Source of the DNA: JAMHWF01 sp964371405
GTDB taxonomy: Bacteria; Pseudomonadota; Gammaproteobacteria; Burkholderiales; Burkholderiaceae_C
NCBI GenBank assembly: GCA_964371405.1
Contig: CAYJLV010000003.1
Span: 62,001-126,000 of the forward strand
Direction: 5' to 3'
DNA: 64,000 nucleotides
Shown here: one piece after another, positions 1 to 9,004 of the stretch
Position numbering within the stretch: the stretch's first letter is position 1
How the letters are laid out: the number at the start of each line of letters is the position of its first letter
Program-made: the position numbers and the translations under genes
Notes under the pieces: generated by a model
What the model was told of the DNA's origin: nothing
What the model saw: the letters and a program-made list of their open reading frames with translations, nothing else
Databases searched by the model: none

Positions 1-471
1 CCACAGCTTGCTGCCGTCGATGACGAGTTGGCTGCCCTGCCGCCGAGCACGGCGCTGAACGTTGCCCACGTCGGAACCGGCGTTGGACTCCGACATGCTC
101 CAGGCGGTCAGCACCTCGCCGCGTACGATCCTCGGCAGGTAGCGGCGTTTGATCTCCTCCGAGCCCAGCCCAAGGATGGCGCGCGGCGTGGCACCGTCGG
201 TGCATGAGAAAAGCATCGCCGTGTTGGCACAGGCGCGCGTGATCTGCTCCGTGACGAGAACGTTCTCGAGCAGTCCCAACCCGGCGCCGCCGTAAGCAGC
301 GGGAATGAACAACCCGGTGTAGCCGTGCTCTGCGAGCACGCGGATGTTCTCCACCGGCGGTCGACGCTCCCTGTCCGCGCTGGCCGCACCTGGCGCGAAG
401 CGCTCGCGCGCCAGCGTGCGGACGGCGTCGCGGATGAGCCGCTGCTCTTCGCTGAGCCCGAGGTCTTGCAT
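1..471 (-). CDS. acyl-CoA dehydrogenase, N-terminal part (runs off window)
   Basis: The reverse strand is open from an ATG at 471 to the window edge, giving 157 residues. It reads as the N-terminal helical domain and start of the middle beta domain of a flavin-dependent acyl-CoA dehydrogenase: LSEEQRLIRDAVR near the start, GYTGLFIPAAYGGAGLGLLE around residues 50 to 70, and the flavin-contacting TAWSMSESNAGSD near residue 125. These enzymes oxidise acyl-CoA to enoyl-CoA with electron-transfer flavoprotein as acceptor. The C-terminal domain with the catalytic glutamate is outside the window. The gene begins 14 bp after the stop of the citrate-synthase-like gene, so the two are probably co-transcribed. 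The family is clear; the substrate is unknown. Confidence 0.88.
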   Translation of the reverse strand, partial: MQDLGLSEEQRLIRDAVRTLARERFAPGAASADRERRPPVENIRVLAEHGYTGLFIPAAYGGAGLGLLENVLVTEQITRACANTAMLFSCTDGATPRAILGLGSEEIKRRYLPRIVRGEVLTAWSMSESNAGSDVGNVQRRARRQGSQLVIDGSKLW

Positions 472-485
472 CGTCTGACCGGCTG

Positions 486-1283
486 TCAGCGCAGCACATG
501 GGAAGAGGCCTCTTTCTCGACGCGTTCCCAGATCTCGCGGGCCAGCGGGTTACGCACTTCCTCGCCGATATGGCCGACGAGTCCGACCGCACGCCCCATC
601 ACCGCAAGACCTCTGCAAAGTCGCCAGGGAATGCCCAGTTCGCAGGCGAGCGCGCCCAATGCGCCGGTCGCGTTGACCGGCAGCAGCCCCGGCTTGCCCA
701 GCGCCCGCTCGGCCGCGGCCGAGATCTGCTTCATCAGCAGAACGTAGCGCCCACTGAACCCGTGCTGCGCAGCAATGTCGAACAGGCGGATTGCGCGCGG
801 ATCGACCGGCTTGTGCAAGTTGTGCCCGATGCCCGGGATGGACCGGTTCTGGTCGCGCAGACGCTGGACGACCTGCTCCGCCAGATCACCTGCCGCCTGT
901 TCGGACAGTTCCGCCGGCTGGCCCTCGAGCGCCTCGTGCAGCAACCGAGCACTGCCCTCCGCAGTACCAGCGAACGTGGTGCCCACGCCGAGCAGCCCGG
1001 CGGCGACGGCGCCCTGCAACGACTCGGGCGCGCCGAGGTAAGTGAGCCGCGTCGCGATCGCCATGGGCGTCATGCCGTGCTCGACCAGCGTGCACAGCAT
1101 CGCGTTGAACACCGCGGACTCGGCAGGCGATGGCACGCGTCCGAGGATTTCGAGGAAGGCGAACTGCCCGAGGTCCAGCCTTCCCATGATCTCGTCGATG
1201 AGGTCGATGCCCTGGACACGAATCCGCGTCGCATCGGACCATCCCATGTCGGAACGCAGGACGGTCTTGCGCCCTTCGGACAT
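486..1283 (-). CDS. citrate synthase-like / citryl-CoA lyase family protein
   Basis: A 265-residue protein. An upstream in-frame start at 1583 would overlap lysR and lacks a ribosome site; the ATG at 1283 follows AAGGAG at good spacing. It resembles the short citrate-synthase-fold proteins annotated as citryl-CoA lyases. Visible motifs are LVEHGMTP (His69) and PGIGHNLHKPVDPRA (His154), the counterpart of the PGFGH loop. Where citrate synthases carry the catalytic Asp in NVD, this protein has VNATGA around 203 to 208, so that residue is not evident. It may therefore cleave or form a C-C bond in a branched or aromatic CoA pathway rather than make citrate. First gene of a unit with the acyl-CoA dehydrogenase and divergent from the LysR gene. 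Confidence 0.8.
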   Translation of the reverse strand: MSEGRKTVLRSDMGWSDATRIRVQGIDLIDEIMGRLDLGQFAFLEILGRVPSPAESAVFNAMLCTLVEHGMTPMAIATRLTYLGAPESLQGAVAAGLLGVGTTFAGTAEGSARLLHEALEGQPAELSEQAAGDLAEQVVQRLRDQNRSIPGIGHNLHKPVDPRAIRLFDIAAQHGFSGRYVLLMKQISAAAERALGKPGLLPVNATGALGALACELGIPWRLCRGLAVMGRAVGLVGHIGEEVRNPLAREIWERVEKEASSHVLR

Positions 1284-1388
1284 TGCTTGTCTCCTTGATT
1301 CGGGCGTTGTGCCTCTTCGATTCGCTGAAAATCTAAGGCGGCTCAGCAAATCGGCCAATCGATGTGCATCATCTAGACTATTCGTGCC

Positions 1389-2324
1389 ATGGATGCGCAG
1401 AAGATGGACCTCAACCTGATGCGGGTGTTCGATGCCCTGATGGAGGATGGCAACCTCACCCGCGCCGGGTTCCGGCTCGGCCTCTCGCAGCCGGCGATGA
1501 GTCATGCGCTGTCCAAGCTGCGCACACTCACCGGCGACGCCCTCTTCGTGCGCGTTCCGTCGGGCATGAAACCCACCGAGCACGCGGTTCGCATTGCAAC
1601 GTCGGTGCGGGAGGGTCTACGGCTGCTGGGCACAGCGCTCGAGGGAAATGCGTCGTTCGATCCTGCAGGCAGCGTGCGCCACTTCCAGGTCCTCATGAGC
1701 GACATCGGGGAGTCGGTGTACCTGCCCAGGCTGATGAAGCGGCTCGCCGAAGTCGCGCCTGGCATCAGCGTTCGGGTGCTCAATCGCCCACGAGAGGCGT
1801 ATGTCGACGCGTTCGTATCCGGAGAGGCCGACCTTGCGATCGGCTTCCTGCCGGGCCTGTCCGCCGGCTTCTATCAACAGAGGCTGTTCACCGACAGCTA
1901 TGTCTGCCTGGCGTGCGAAGATCACCCCCGCATCCGCAAGCGGCTGTCGCTCGTGCAGTTCGTCGAGGAGTCCCACGTGCTGATCGAGCCGGGAGGCTCA
2001 AGCTACGTTTCCCCCGGGCACCAGACCTCGACGACGACGCTCATCGAGCAATACTTGGCACGCCGCGGGTTGCGGCGCCGCATTGCGCTGCGCGTGCCGC
2101 ACTTCATGATCGTGCCGGATGTGGTGCAGTCGAGCGACCTCATTGCCACCATCCCCAGCTACGCAATCCGGCATACACCGCCGCGCGCGGGCGTGAAGAT
2201 GCTGCCGCTGCCATTCGACGTGCCGCAGTTCCAGGTGAAGCAGTTCTGGCACGAGCGCAACCACAACAACCCGGGGAACCGTTGGCTGCGGTCGGTCATT
2301 CAGGAATTGTTCTCCGGCGACTGA
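1389..2324 (+). CDS. LysR-family transcriptional regulator
   Basis: A 311-residue protein with the N-terminal winged helix-turn-helix of LysR regulators (LNLMRVFDALMEDGNLTRAG, then LSQPAMSHALSKLR at about 35 to 48) and a PBP2-type effector domain from about residue 95. The pattern LNLL.VF.AL...N.T.A resembles the NodD/NahR branch, which often senses aromatic acids. It is transcribed divergently from the citrate-synthase-like/acyl-CoA dehydrogenase unit across about 100 bp, the usual arrangement for a regulator and its target. An alternative ATG lies five codons in. It is a candidate, not a proven reader, of the TTGA-N8-TCAAGATTGA motif found nearby. Confidence 0.9.
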   Translation: MDAQKMDLNLMRVFDALMEDGNLTRAGFRLGLSQPAMSHALSKLRTLTGDALFVRVPSGMKPTEHAVRIATSVREGLRLLGTALEGNASFDPAGSVRHFQVLMSDIGESVYLPRLMKRLAEVAPGISVRVLNRPREAYVDAFVSGEADLAIGFLPGLSAGFYQQRLFTDSYVCLACEDHPRIRKRLSLVQFVEESHVLIEPGGSSYVSPGHQTSTTTLIEQYLARRGLRRRIALRVPHFMIVPDVVQSSDLIATIPSYAIRHTPPRAGVKMLPLPFDVPQFQVKQFWHERNHNNPGNRWLRSVIQELFSGD

Positions 2325-2378
2325 GTGTGGTGTTGCAGCGCGCACCCGCACGACACGCGACCCCTGAACAAACCCGTA

Positions 2379-2400
2379 TTGAAGCGAGAGTCAAGATTGA
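2379..2400 (+). promoter_or_regulatory. shared upstream motif TTGA-N8-TCAAGATTGA, copy 1
   Basis: Reads TTGA, eight bases (agcgagag), then TCAAGATTGA. It ends about 100 bp before the ATG chosen for the Gfo/Idh gene. The same spaced pattern occurs upstream of the porin, Bug receptor and dioxygenase genes, each time in the gene's own direction. It looks like a regulator binding site; the regulator is not identified. Confidence 0.6.
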
Positions 2401-2499
2401 ACATCGACGACGCGGGCCCTAGAGTCGCCAGCGCGACTTCTCCGCTTAGCACGCGCCGATGGTCGGCGCGTGCATTCTTTCGAACCGACTTCCGAGGGC

Positions 2500-3630
2500 A
2501 TGTTCAAGCTACTCAGCCGTGGCAAACGGGACGTCGCCGCCCCGCGCAAAGCGTTGCGAAAGCCCCTGACCATCGGCATAGCGAATCCGCCTGCGACCGG
2601 TTCGCCATACATAGACAATCCGTGCCGCTTGCCGAATGTGGTGTTCAGGCCACTGGCCGATCGGACCGGAGTGACGGCTGCGCTGGCTGAAGATGCCGAC
2701 GTCGACGCGATCCACCTGACCGCCGCGCAACCCGATCTCGCCGGGATCACGCGTGCAGCGGCTGCGGCGGGAAAGCACGTGTTGCTGGAAGTCTCCTCGC
2801 AACTCGAAGTGCACTTGCTAGACGAAATGCTCGAGACCTGCTCACACGCCGGCGTGCAATTGCTGGCGGCGCACCAGCACAACGTCGATGCCCTTTACCT
2901 GGAAACACGGTCGCTGATCGATTCGGGCATCGTCGGCCGGGTCAACCTGATCTTGGGCGTCAGCTATTCGGACGACACGCCAACGCCGGGTGCGAGCGCC
3001 TGCCATGTCGACCAGTTGCATGTGCAAGCGGACCTGGTGCGCCTGCTCGCAGGATCGTCCGTCACCCGGGTCCGGCTGATCGCACCGAGCACCGCTACTG
3101 CCGCCGGCCAGCAGCCTCATGTCGCGCAATTCTGGTTTCACTCGGGCGCGATCGCATCGATGACCTATGGGGGGACGGGTCGCTTCAACTCCGACGACTG
3201 GTGTGGTTCACGCAACCGACAGGGGCTTCCCCCCGCCGAGGCCAGCGACATCTTCTTCCTGCCATGCGCTCACCGGCACGCGGGACCGTTGGTGATCGGC
3301 TGCGAGGGCGCCGATCTGCGACCGATGTCGGACGGAATCCGCATTCATGGCAGCAAGGGTCGCTGCAGAGTGCTTCCAGTGCGCGGTGCGGACCATTCAC
3401 CGATGGTCGCAATGGCACTTGAGCTCGAGCAATTTCTCTCTGAAGGACGCCCGCCGCTGTTTGACGGTGCCTGGGCGCGTGACACGCTGTCTCTGTGCGC
3501 CGCGCTGCGGCGTTCGTGCCGCGACGACGCGGACGTATGGCTGCCAGATGCAGGCGCCGCCTCGAGCCGACCCGCCGTCGTGCACGACGACCCCACCGCT
3601 GCGCCCGCGCGCAGTCGAGCCTCGCACTAA
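2500..3630 (+). CDS. Gfo/Idh/MocA-family oxidoreductase
   Basis: A 376-residue protein from the ATG at 2500; a GTG at 2470 would add ten residues. The pattern LTIGIANPPATG, then VDAIHLTAAQPDLAGITRAAAAAGKHVLLE and LAAHQHNVDALYLETRSLIDSGIVGRV is that of the NAD(P)-dependent Gfo/Idh/MocA fold: Rossmann domain first, alpha/beta substrate domain after. The usual first glycine motif (GxGxxG) is weak here, so cofactor binding is not certain. Some members, such as phthalate dihydrodiol dehydrogenase-like enzymes, act on ring diols formed by Rieske dioxygenases, which is suggestive given the dioxygenase at 9.7 to 11.6 kb. It is followed after about 60 bp by an MFS carrier and preceded by the shared upstream motif. 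Confidence 0.72.
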   Translation: MFKLLSRGKRDVAAPRKALRKPLTIGIANPPATGSPYIDNPCRLPNVVFRPLADRTGVTAALAEDADVDAIHLTAAQPDLAGITRAAAAAGKHVLLEVSSQLEVHLLDEMLETCSHAGVQLLAAHQHNVDALYLETRSLIDSGIVGRVNLILGVSYSDDTPTPGASACHVDQLHVQADLVRLLAGSSVTRVRLIAPSTATAAGQQPHVAQFWFHSGAIASMTYGGTGRFNSDDWCGSRNRQGLPPAEASDIFFLPCAHRHAGPLVIGCEGADLRPMSDGIRIHGSKGRCRVLPVRGADHSPMVAMALELEQFLSEGRPPLFDGAWARDTLSLCAALRRSCRDDADVWLPDAGAASSRPAVVHDDPTAAPARSRASH

Positions 3631-3689
3631 CGGACCACCAGGAGCACGAAGTCCTGTCCGACTCGGAACCTGGCCGCCTCAGTCCCGGG

Positions 3690-4898
3690 GTGCGCCGATC
3701 GGCGTTGCCGATCACCACGTTCATGCAGGCGGCGTCGTCGGCTGCCGTGATGGGACCCACAGTGGCTGCGCCACTGCTGCTGGAGCGTCTGCAGCTGGGA
3801 CCCGCAGCGGTGGGCATGTTCGTCGCGATGGTGTACGTAGGAGCCACGTTCGCCACGCAGATTGGTGCATTCGCGGTGCATCGCTGGGGGCCGATTCGCG
3901 CGAGTCAGATCTCGCTGGCGTTCATCACGGCCGGCCTCTTCCTGGTTGCTCTCCCGGTTCTGCCCATGGTGGCGCTGGGTTCGGTGCTCATCGGCCTGGG
4001 CTACGGCCCCGTCACACCCGCCAGTAGCTACATGCTGGCCAGGACCACGGACCCACGCCACTACTCGCTCGTCTTTTCAATCAAGCAGACGGGAGTCCCT
4101 CTCGGCGGCGTGCTGGCCGGATTGGTGGTGCCGCCGCTGGCCGCACAAGGCGGTGCGGTTGGTGCGCTGCTCGGGCTGGCAGCGCTGTGCTTCGTGGCAA
4201 TGATCAGCGCGACGCCGCTCGCCGCTGAACTCGATCGCGATCGCGACAGCCATGCACCGTGGCCACCGCCTCGCCAAGTTCTCTCGCCGGTGCGCTTTGT
4301 CACGAAGCATCCGGTGCTCAGCGCGATGGCAATGTGCAGCTTCGTCTTCTCGCTCGTGCAGGTCAGCCTCACCTCGTACATGGTCAGCTTTCTGACCGGT
4401 GAACTGCACTGGACACTAGCGGCCGCTGGCGGCGCCCTCGCCATCACGCAGGCGTTCGGCGTCGGTGCGCGCATCGGCTGGGGCTTGGTATCGGACCGCT
4501 GGCTCGGTCCGCGGCGCATGCTGCTCGGACTGGCTACGGCCATGGCCGTGTGCGGACTGCTCATGCCGCTGCTGAGTGACGCAGCGCCACCGTTGCTCGT
4601 GGTCGCCCTGTTGTGCGCCTACGGTGCCGCTGGCATCGGATGGAACGGCGTGCACCTGGCAACGATTGTGCGAATCGCTCCGGCAGGCAAGGCCGCCACG
4701 GCAACCGCCGGCACACTCTTCTTCAGCTTCTTCGGCGTGGTCGTGGGCCCGCCGCTGTTCGGCGTGGCGGGCGCGGCACTCGGCGCACTGGGTGGGGCCT
4801 TCGCTCTTCTTACTCTACCGCTGGCCGCCAGCGTCTGGCTGCTACTGCGGACTGACTTCGGGCATCACGGCTCGGCAACGGTCGGCACCTCAAGGTAG
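3690..4898 (+). CDS. major facilitator superfamily transporter
   Basis: A hydrophobic protein with about twelve predicted membrane segments and features typical of MFS carriers: a loop with RWGPIRASQ between helices 2 and 3, and a second-half loop with WGLVSDRWLGPRR, the conserved D-R-x-G-R-R type motif. The start is uncertain. The reading frame opens at 3495, inside the upstream gene. The first GTG after that gene's stop is at 3690 (402 residues), but a CTG at 3654 has a better-placed GGAG and would add twelve residues. It probably imports or exports the substrate of the neighbouring oxidoreductase. The substrate cannot be read from sequence. Confidence 0.8.
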   Translation: MRRSALPITTFMQAASSAAVMGPTVAAPLLLERLQLGPAAVGMFVAMVYVGATFATQIGAFAVHRWGPIRASQISLAFITAGLFLVALPVLPMVALGSVLIGLGYGPVTPASSYMLARTTDPRHYSLVFSIKQTGVPLGGVLAGLVVPPLAAQGGAVGALLGLAALCFVAMISATPLAAELDRDRDSHAPWPPPRQVLSPVRFVTKHPVLSAMAMCSFVFSLVQVSLTSYMVSFLTGELHWTLAAAGGALAITQAFGVGARIGWGLVSDRWLGPRRMLLGLATAMAVCGLLMPLLSDAAPPLLVVALLCAYGAAGIGWNGVHLATIVRIAPAGKAATATAGTLFFSFFGVVVGPPLFGVAGAALGALGGAFALLTLPLAASVWLLLRTDFGHHGSATVGTSR

Positions 4899-5044
4899 CG
4901 GAATTCCCTCTCGGATTGTGGGCAAACTCGCCGGCTCGGACCGCTTGCTCATCGCCGGTGCAATCCGGGGAAGCCTTCGTTCGGCATCGAGCGGCTCTGG
5001 AAGGACCGCCGGCGCCGGGCTTGCGCCCAGCGCCGGCGGCATGC

Positions 5045-6184
5045 TCAGAAGCTGTGGCGGATGCCCACAGTCGCCGTCGTCGACCGGGGGTTGTTCGGAC
5101 CGACGAAGCCTGCGGGTTGCTGGACCGAACCCGAGCCCAGCGCGTACTGGGATCCGTTCTGATTGTCGATGGTGCCAACGGAAGCATAGGCCACCGTGCG
5201 GCGCGAGAACGTGTACTCCGCGCCAACCGCGAACCAGGTGGCATCGCGGCTGCCAGGATTCACAGCATAGTCGGTATCGTCGTTGACCTTGACGACCTGC
5301 GCGATGCCGGTGAAGCTGCCTACCGGGACACGGACACCCAGGTTGAACAGCTTGAACTCGCTTGCACCTGTCGGTGTTACGCCGGCCACGCGCGCGAGCG
5401 CGCCGACGCAAGTCGTGCAGGTGTTCTTTTCGTTGGTATAGCCGGCGAACACCTTGGCCGCACCGAAGTTGTAGCTGCCGCCAATCACCACGGCCGAGGC
5501 GTCGCCGTTCGCGTTGTTGGCGCCTTCCTGCTTCACCCAACCCAGCACCGCATCGATCGGACCAGCGCTATAGCGAGCGGACGCACTCATGCCTCGACCG
5601 ATGGCTGCCGATCCCTCGCCGGCCGACAGCAGCGCACGCAGTTGCAGGCCGCCCCAAGTCGGCGACGTGTAGGCAACCGAGTTGTCATGGCGGGCGTTCA
5701 CGCCGTTGGGCTGGACCTGGCGCGTGGCCGTGCCGCTACGCGTGAGGGCCAACATGCCGCCGCCGCCCATCCAGACGAAGGCGTCCACATTCGGAAGCAC
5801 GGTGTAGTACGGCGTCGGAATGCGACCGAGCTGGATCGTGCCGACGGTCGCGCTGCTCAGACCGACAGATGCCTCGCGCCCCCACTCCCGAGCGCCCTGT
5901 CCGAGCTGGCCATCGTCGAGCGTCAGGCCTTGCTCGATGCGGAACTGGGCCGATAGCCCGCCCCCCAAGTCCTCCTGGCCACGGAAGCCCAAGCGGCTGC
6001 CCAATCCTGCACCCGATACGACGCGCGTAAGGTTGTTGCCGGCACGGCTGTGGTCGATCGCCGCGTCCATCAAGCCGTAGATGGTGACGCTGCTGTTCTG
6101 GGCCATTGCCGGCGCAGCAGCGATCAACGCTGCGAGCGCGCTCGAAGCGGTCAATAGGTTACGAGTCACGTTGTTCATCTCCAT
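5045..6184 (-). CDS. general outer-membrane porin (Gram-negative porin family)
   Basis: A 379-residue precursor with a clear signal peptide (NLLTASSALAALIAAAPAMAQ) followed by SSVTIYGLMDAAID, the standard first strand of Burkholderiales trimeric porins. The protein ends in VGIRHSF, with the C-terminal phenylalanine needed for outer-membrane insertion. Mid-protein repeats of alternating strands fit a 16-stranded barrel. Two ATGs, at 6184 and 6178, are both possible. Upstream lies copy 2 of the shared motif, here inside a perfect inverted repeat, so the porin is probably induced together with the catabolic genes to let their substrate in. It is convergent with the MFS gene. Confidence 0.93.
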   Translation of the reverse strand: MEMNNVTRNLLTASSALAALIAAAPAMAQNSSVTIYGLMDAAIDHSRAGNNLTRVVSGAGLGSRLGFRGQEDLGGGLSAQFRIEQGLTLDDGQLGQGAREWGREASVGLSSATVGTIQLGRIPTPYYTVLPNVDAFVWMGGGGMLALTRSGTATRQVQPNGVNARHDNSVAYTSPTWGGLQLRALLSAGEGSAAIGRGMSASARYSAGPIDAVLGWVKQEGANNANGDASAVVIGGSYNFGAAKVFAGYTNEKNTCTTCVGALARVAGVTPTGASEFKLFNLGVRVPVGSFTGIAQVVKVNDDTDYAVNPGSRDATWFAVGAEYTFSRRTVAYASVGTIDNQNGSQYALGSGSVQQPAGFVGPNNPRSTTATVGIRHSF

Positions 6185-6650
6185 GGTCTTTTGAATGAGG
6201 GGCGCAGACAGGTACGATCAAGTCGAGCGATACCTGGGCGCACTGTACGTACACGTATATCTGCTTATCAATCTTGATCCTTGGATCAAGTTTGAAAACT
6301 GCGACACTCTTCTATGGAAGTCGAGCAGGTACGCGTTAGGATCGCTTCTCGAACGCTCCTCTACGCCCGAGTAGCCGATTTGGCACGCCGCAGTTCACGC
6401 GCACCGAGCGCACTGGCTCCCGGCGTCCTGGTATCGTCAGTCCTTATCGGACCGCTTCGTGCAAGACTGGCGCCAGCCAAAGCTCGGCAGCTTCATTGCC
6501 AACCTAGCGGTGACGGTCGTACTGGCCGAGCTCGGTGCGATCTCCGTGCAGGTCGGCAGTGCCTTCGTTCACTCCGACAGCAGCAAGGGTGACCGCCCGC
6601 CGCAAGCCACCAAGGCCGCTTCGCGGTCAACCTCCTATGGGTCTACGGTG
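6185..6650. other. 466-bp region between porin and dehydrogenase
   Basis: Contains the porin promoter region (AT-rich, about 6240 to 6300). On the forward strand between about 6415 and 6710 there is a broken open stretch with a hydrophobic segment (FIANLAVTVVLAELGAISV) that I cannot assign. No intact gene is supported. Confidence 0.4.
6268..6289 (-). promoter_or_regulatory. shared upstream motif TTGA-N8-TCAAGATTGA, copy 2, with inverted repeat
   Basis: In the direction of the porin gene this reads TTGA, tccaagga, TCAAGATTGA, about 85 bp before its ATG. It overlaps a perfect 8-bp inverted repeat, CTTGATCC-tt-GGATCAAG, at 6273 to 6290, which extends with one mismatch to TCAA/TTGA arms on both sides. 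The symmetry suggests binding of a dimeric regulator. Confidence 0.62.
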
Positions 6651-7601
6651 TCATGCGCCAACTCTCTTCACGGCATCGGTGGCGTCGAGCCAAGCGAGAA
6701 GCGCTGACAGCTGCCTATCGCGCTCTTCAACGACTTCGACATGAGGGCGCCTGAAGCTGTACCAGCCCTGCCCAGAAATCGCACCCCAATGCCCGCTCGT
6801 CACCAGATCCTTGAGCACCTTCCTCCCGGCATAGTTGGCGTCCCCCGTTTGCTCGTGCAAATACTCCGTCACGGCTAGAGAGGTCTTCTTGCTGACGACG
6901 AGATCCTCGGTGAGAAGCGGTCCCCAAAGAGCCAGCCTGGGACCGATGCTTAGGCGGACCGCGGCGTCGACGTCCTCTGGTGTCGCCAGACCCTCATCGA
7001 CAATGCGATAGACCTCGGCCAGCATTGCGAACTGGATGCGGTTAACGAGAAAGGCGGGACGCTCGCGACAGACGACGCCAACGTGGTCTATCGATACCAG
7101 GAATCTCCGTGCCCATTCGGCGAGCGACTGCGGCGTGAAGTCGGCAGTGATGATCTCAACGACCCGAATAATGTGCGCCGGCGTAATGTAGTGGATGCCG
7201 ACCAGTCTCTCGCGGTGCTTGACGGCAAGCCCGACCTCGGACAACAGGAACGATGAAGTGTTGGTCGCAAGCACGACGCTGGCGTCGCACAGCGAGTCCA
7301 ATTGACCGAAGAGCTTCTGCTTCGTTGGCAGATCCTCCTGTACGACCTCGTGCACGAGGAATGCGCCTTTCACCGCATCGTCGAGTTCCTGAGACAGCAC
7401 GACTCGGTCGAGAATCTGATCGACTGACCCGTCGGGACCGGCCAATGCGCGCGCGATTGGAAGCGCGCGGTCACGAAAGCCGAGCAGCATGTCCGGTTGG
7501 TTGTCGTGAAGCACCACGCGGTAGCCGTGGCGCGCGTAGATCGTAGCGATCACGGAGCCCATGAAGCCAGCGCCGATAACCGCGATCTTTCCATCGTTCA
7601 T
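6651..7601 (-). CDS. 3-hydroxyacyl-CoA dehydrogenase-like (carnitine dehydrogenase-like) NAD-dependent enzyme
   Basis: From the ATG at 7601 (GAAGGGAA just upstream) it encodes 316 residues; a further ATG at 7616 is less well placed. The N-terminus has the NAD-binding IAVIGAGFMGSVIATIYARHG. ATNTSSFLLSEV, GIHYITPAHIIRVVEII and the FLVNRIQFAMLAEVYRIVDEG helix are hallmarks of the 3-hydroxyacyl-CoA dehydrogenase/carnitine dehydrogenase group. Canonical enzymes have H-F-F-N-P where this has H-Y-I-T-P, so the substrate may differ from simple 3-hydroxyacyl-CoA. Expected reaction: NAD-dependent oxidation of a hydroxyl group on a CoA ester or hydroxy acid. It stands alone between porin and Bug receptor on the same strand. 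Confidence 0.82.
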   Translation of the reverse strand: MNDGKIAVIGAGFMGSVIATIYARHGYRVVLHDNQPDMLLGFRDRALPIARALAGPDGSVDQILDRVVLSQELDDAVKGAFLVHEVVQEDLPTKQKLFGQLDSLCDASVVLATNTSSFLLSEVGLAVKHRERLVGIHYITPAHIIRVVEIITADFTPQSLAEWARRFLVSIDHVGVVCRERPAFLVNRIQFAMLAEVYRIVDEGLATPEDVDAAVRLSIGPRLALWGPLLTEDLVVSKKTSLAVTEYLHEQTGDANYAGRKVLKDLVTSGHWGAISGQGWYSFRRPHVEVVEERDRQLSALLAWLDATDAVKRVGA

Positions 7602-7910
7602 GAACGTTCCCTTCATTCCTCAACGAACTCGAACTTTCAAGGTTGCTTGGGGCATTCCAAACTCGACGACCGAGTTCCTCGTCGCAATCCACAGCCAGTC
7701 GTGCCAATCGTCCGTCTGGATTGCCAGGCCAAATCGGCTCAGGGCGGCTCGCCCGCATGTGCGGGCGATTAAGCGGTCAGGACACTAGCCGGAATAGCAG
7801 CTGACAGGTTTCATTGCCGCGTTGCGGCGCTGGCTCGACAGCCGGGGACCACGACCATGGCGCTTGTCTATGTGGATATGCAGGTGGCGGCATGGAGAAC
7901 CGCCGCTCGT
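7602..7910. other. 309-bp intergenic region
   Basis: Separates the dehydrogenase from the Bug receptor gene. No open frame with coding character, hairpin or known site is evident. Confidence 0.4.
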
Positions 7911-8885
7911 TTACTCCGCCTTGATACCAGCCTCACGCACCACCCGCGTCCAGCGTGCGAGGTCCGCGCTGACCAGTTTGCCCATCTCAGCGGAAGATGA
8001 AGGCACCGCCTCGATGCCCTGTTCGGCCAGCTTTTCCTTGACGTCAGACATGCTCAGCACGGTGCGGACATCGCGGTTGATCTTGTCGATGATGTCCGCC
8101 GGTACGCCCGCCGGCGCGGAGAGACCGACCCAGATGTCACTCTCGAAGCCAGGCACCGCTTCGGCGATGGTCGGCACGTCCGGCATGGACGGAAGACGCT
8201 GCTTGCCTGCAACGCCCAGGGCCTTTAGCTTTCCACTGCGGATGTGAGGCAACAGCGAGTTGATGGCACCGAACATGAGGTCGACTTGCCCGCCGAGCAT
8301 GTCGATGACGGCCGGTGCAGCGCCCTTGTAGGGGACATGGACGATGCTCACGCCCGCAAGCGACTTGAACAACTCGGCCGACAGGTGCTGAGGGCTTCCG
8401 AGTCCCGCTGAAGCGTACGTCATGCTTCCCGGCTGCTTGCGAGCCATGTCGAGCAGTTCGGTGATCGAGCCGATATTCAGCGTTGCCCGAGCCACCAGCA
8501 CCACCGGCACCCACCCCAGCAGCGAGACCGACTCCAGGTCCTTCACCGGGTTGAACGACATCTTGCTGAACACCGCAGAGTTCATCGACAGGATGTTGTT
8601 TGCAGCGATCAGCAGGTTCAACCCGTCCGGGGCCGACTTCGCGACGAGGTCCGCGCCGATGTTTCCCGAGGCGCCGGGCTTGTTTTCGGCGATGACAGTC
8701 CGACCCCAGAGGTCGCCGAGCTTCTGTGCCAGCAATCGGCCCAACACGTCGTTGCTGCCGCCCGGAGTGAACGGAACGACGATTCGCACCGGCTTCGACG
8801 GGTAGCTCTGTGCAAACACGCTGAATGCAGCGAATGCTGCGGATGCGGTCACTGCTTGAAGCAGCATCCGGCGGCTGAAGGTCAT
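7911..8885 (-). CDS. Bug-family periplasmic substrate-binding protein (tripartite tricarboxylate transporter type)
   Basis: A 324-residue precursor with an N-terminal signal (SRRMLLQAVTASAAFAAFSVFAQ), then YPSKPVRIVVPFTPGGSNDVLGRLLAQKL, the Bug-family N-terminus. ENKPGASGNIGADLVAK, VHVPYKGAAPAVIDMLGGQVDLMF and RLPSMPDVPTIAEAVPGFE follow in the expected order. Such proteins bind carboxylates or aromatic acids in the periplasm; the membrane partners TctA and TctB are not in the window, which is common for orphan Bug genes. GGAG sits well before the ATG. Copy 3 of the shared motif lies about 98 bp upstream. Confidence 0.93.
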   Translation of the reverse strand: MTFSRRMLLQAVTASAAFAAFSVFAQSYPSKPVRIVVPFTPGGSNDVLGRLLAQKLGDLWGRTVIAENKPGASGNIGADLVAKSAPDGLNLLIAANNILSMNSAVFSKMSFNPVKDLESVSLLGWVPVVLVARATLNIGSITELLDMARKQPGSMTYASAGLGSPQHLSAELFKSLAGVSIVHVPYKGAAPAVIDMLGGQVDLMFGAINSLLPHIRSGKLKALGVAGKQRLPSMPDVPTIAEAVPGFESDIWVGLSAPAGVPADIIDKINRDVRTVLSMSDVKEKLAEQGIEAVPSSSAEMGKLVSADLARWTRVVREAGIKAE

Positions 8886-8982
8886 CTGTGTCTCCTTTAA
8901 TGTGACGTCTCCGCTGCGCCAGAAACGCGGGTCGACAGACAGGTAGACGTTCGATCGATACTAGGGAGTCGGTCTGCAGCGA

Positions 8983-9004
8983 TCAATCTTGATCGGTTCA
9001 TCAA
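8983..9004 (-). promoter_or_regulatory. shared upstream motif TTGA-N8-TCAAGATTGA, copy 3
   Basis: In the direction of the Bug gene this reads TTGA, tgaaccga, TCAAGATTGA, followed by TC, about 98 bp before the ATG. It shares GATCAAGATTGA exactly with copy 2. Confidence 0.6.

Noticed and set aside
6415..6710. A small membrane-protein gene upstream of the porin
   Set aside because: A hydrophobic stretch is visible but the frame is interrupted and lacks a start with ribosome site; no family could be named.
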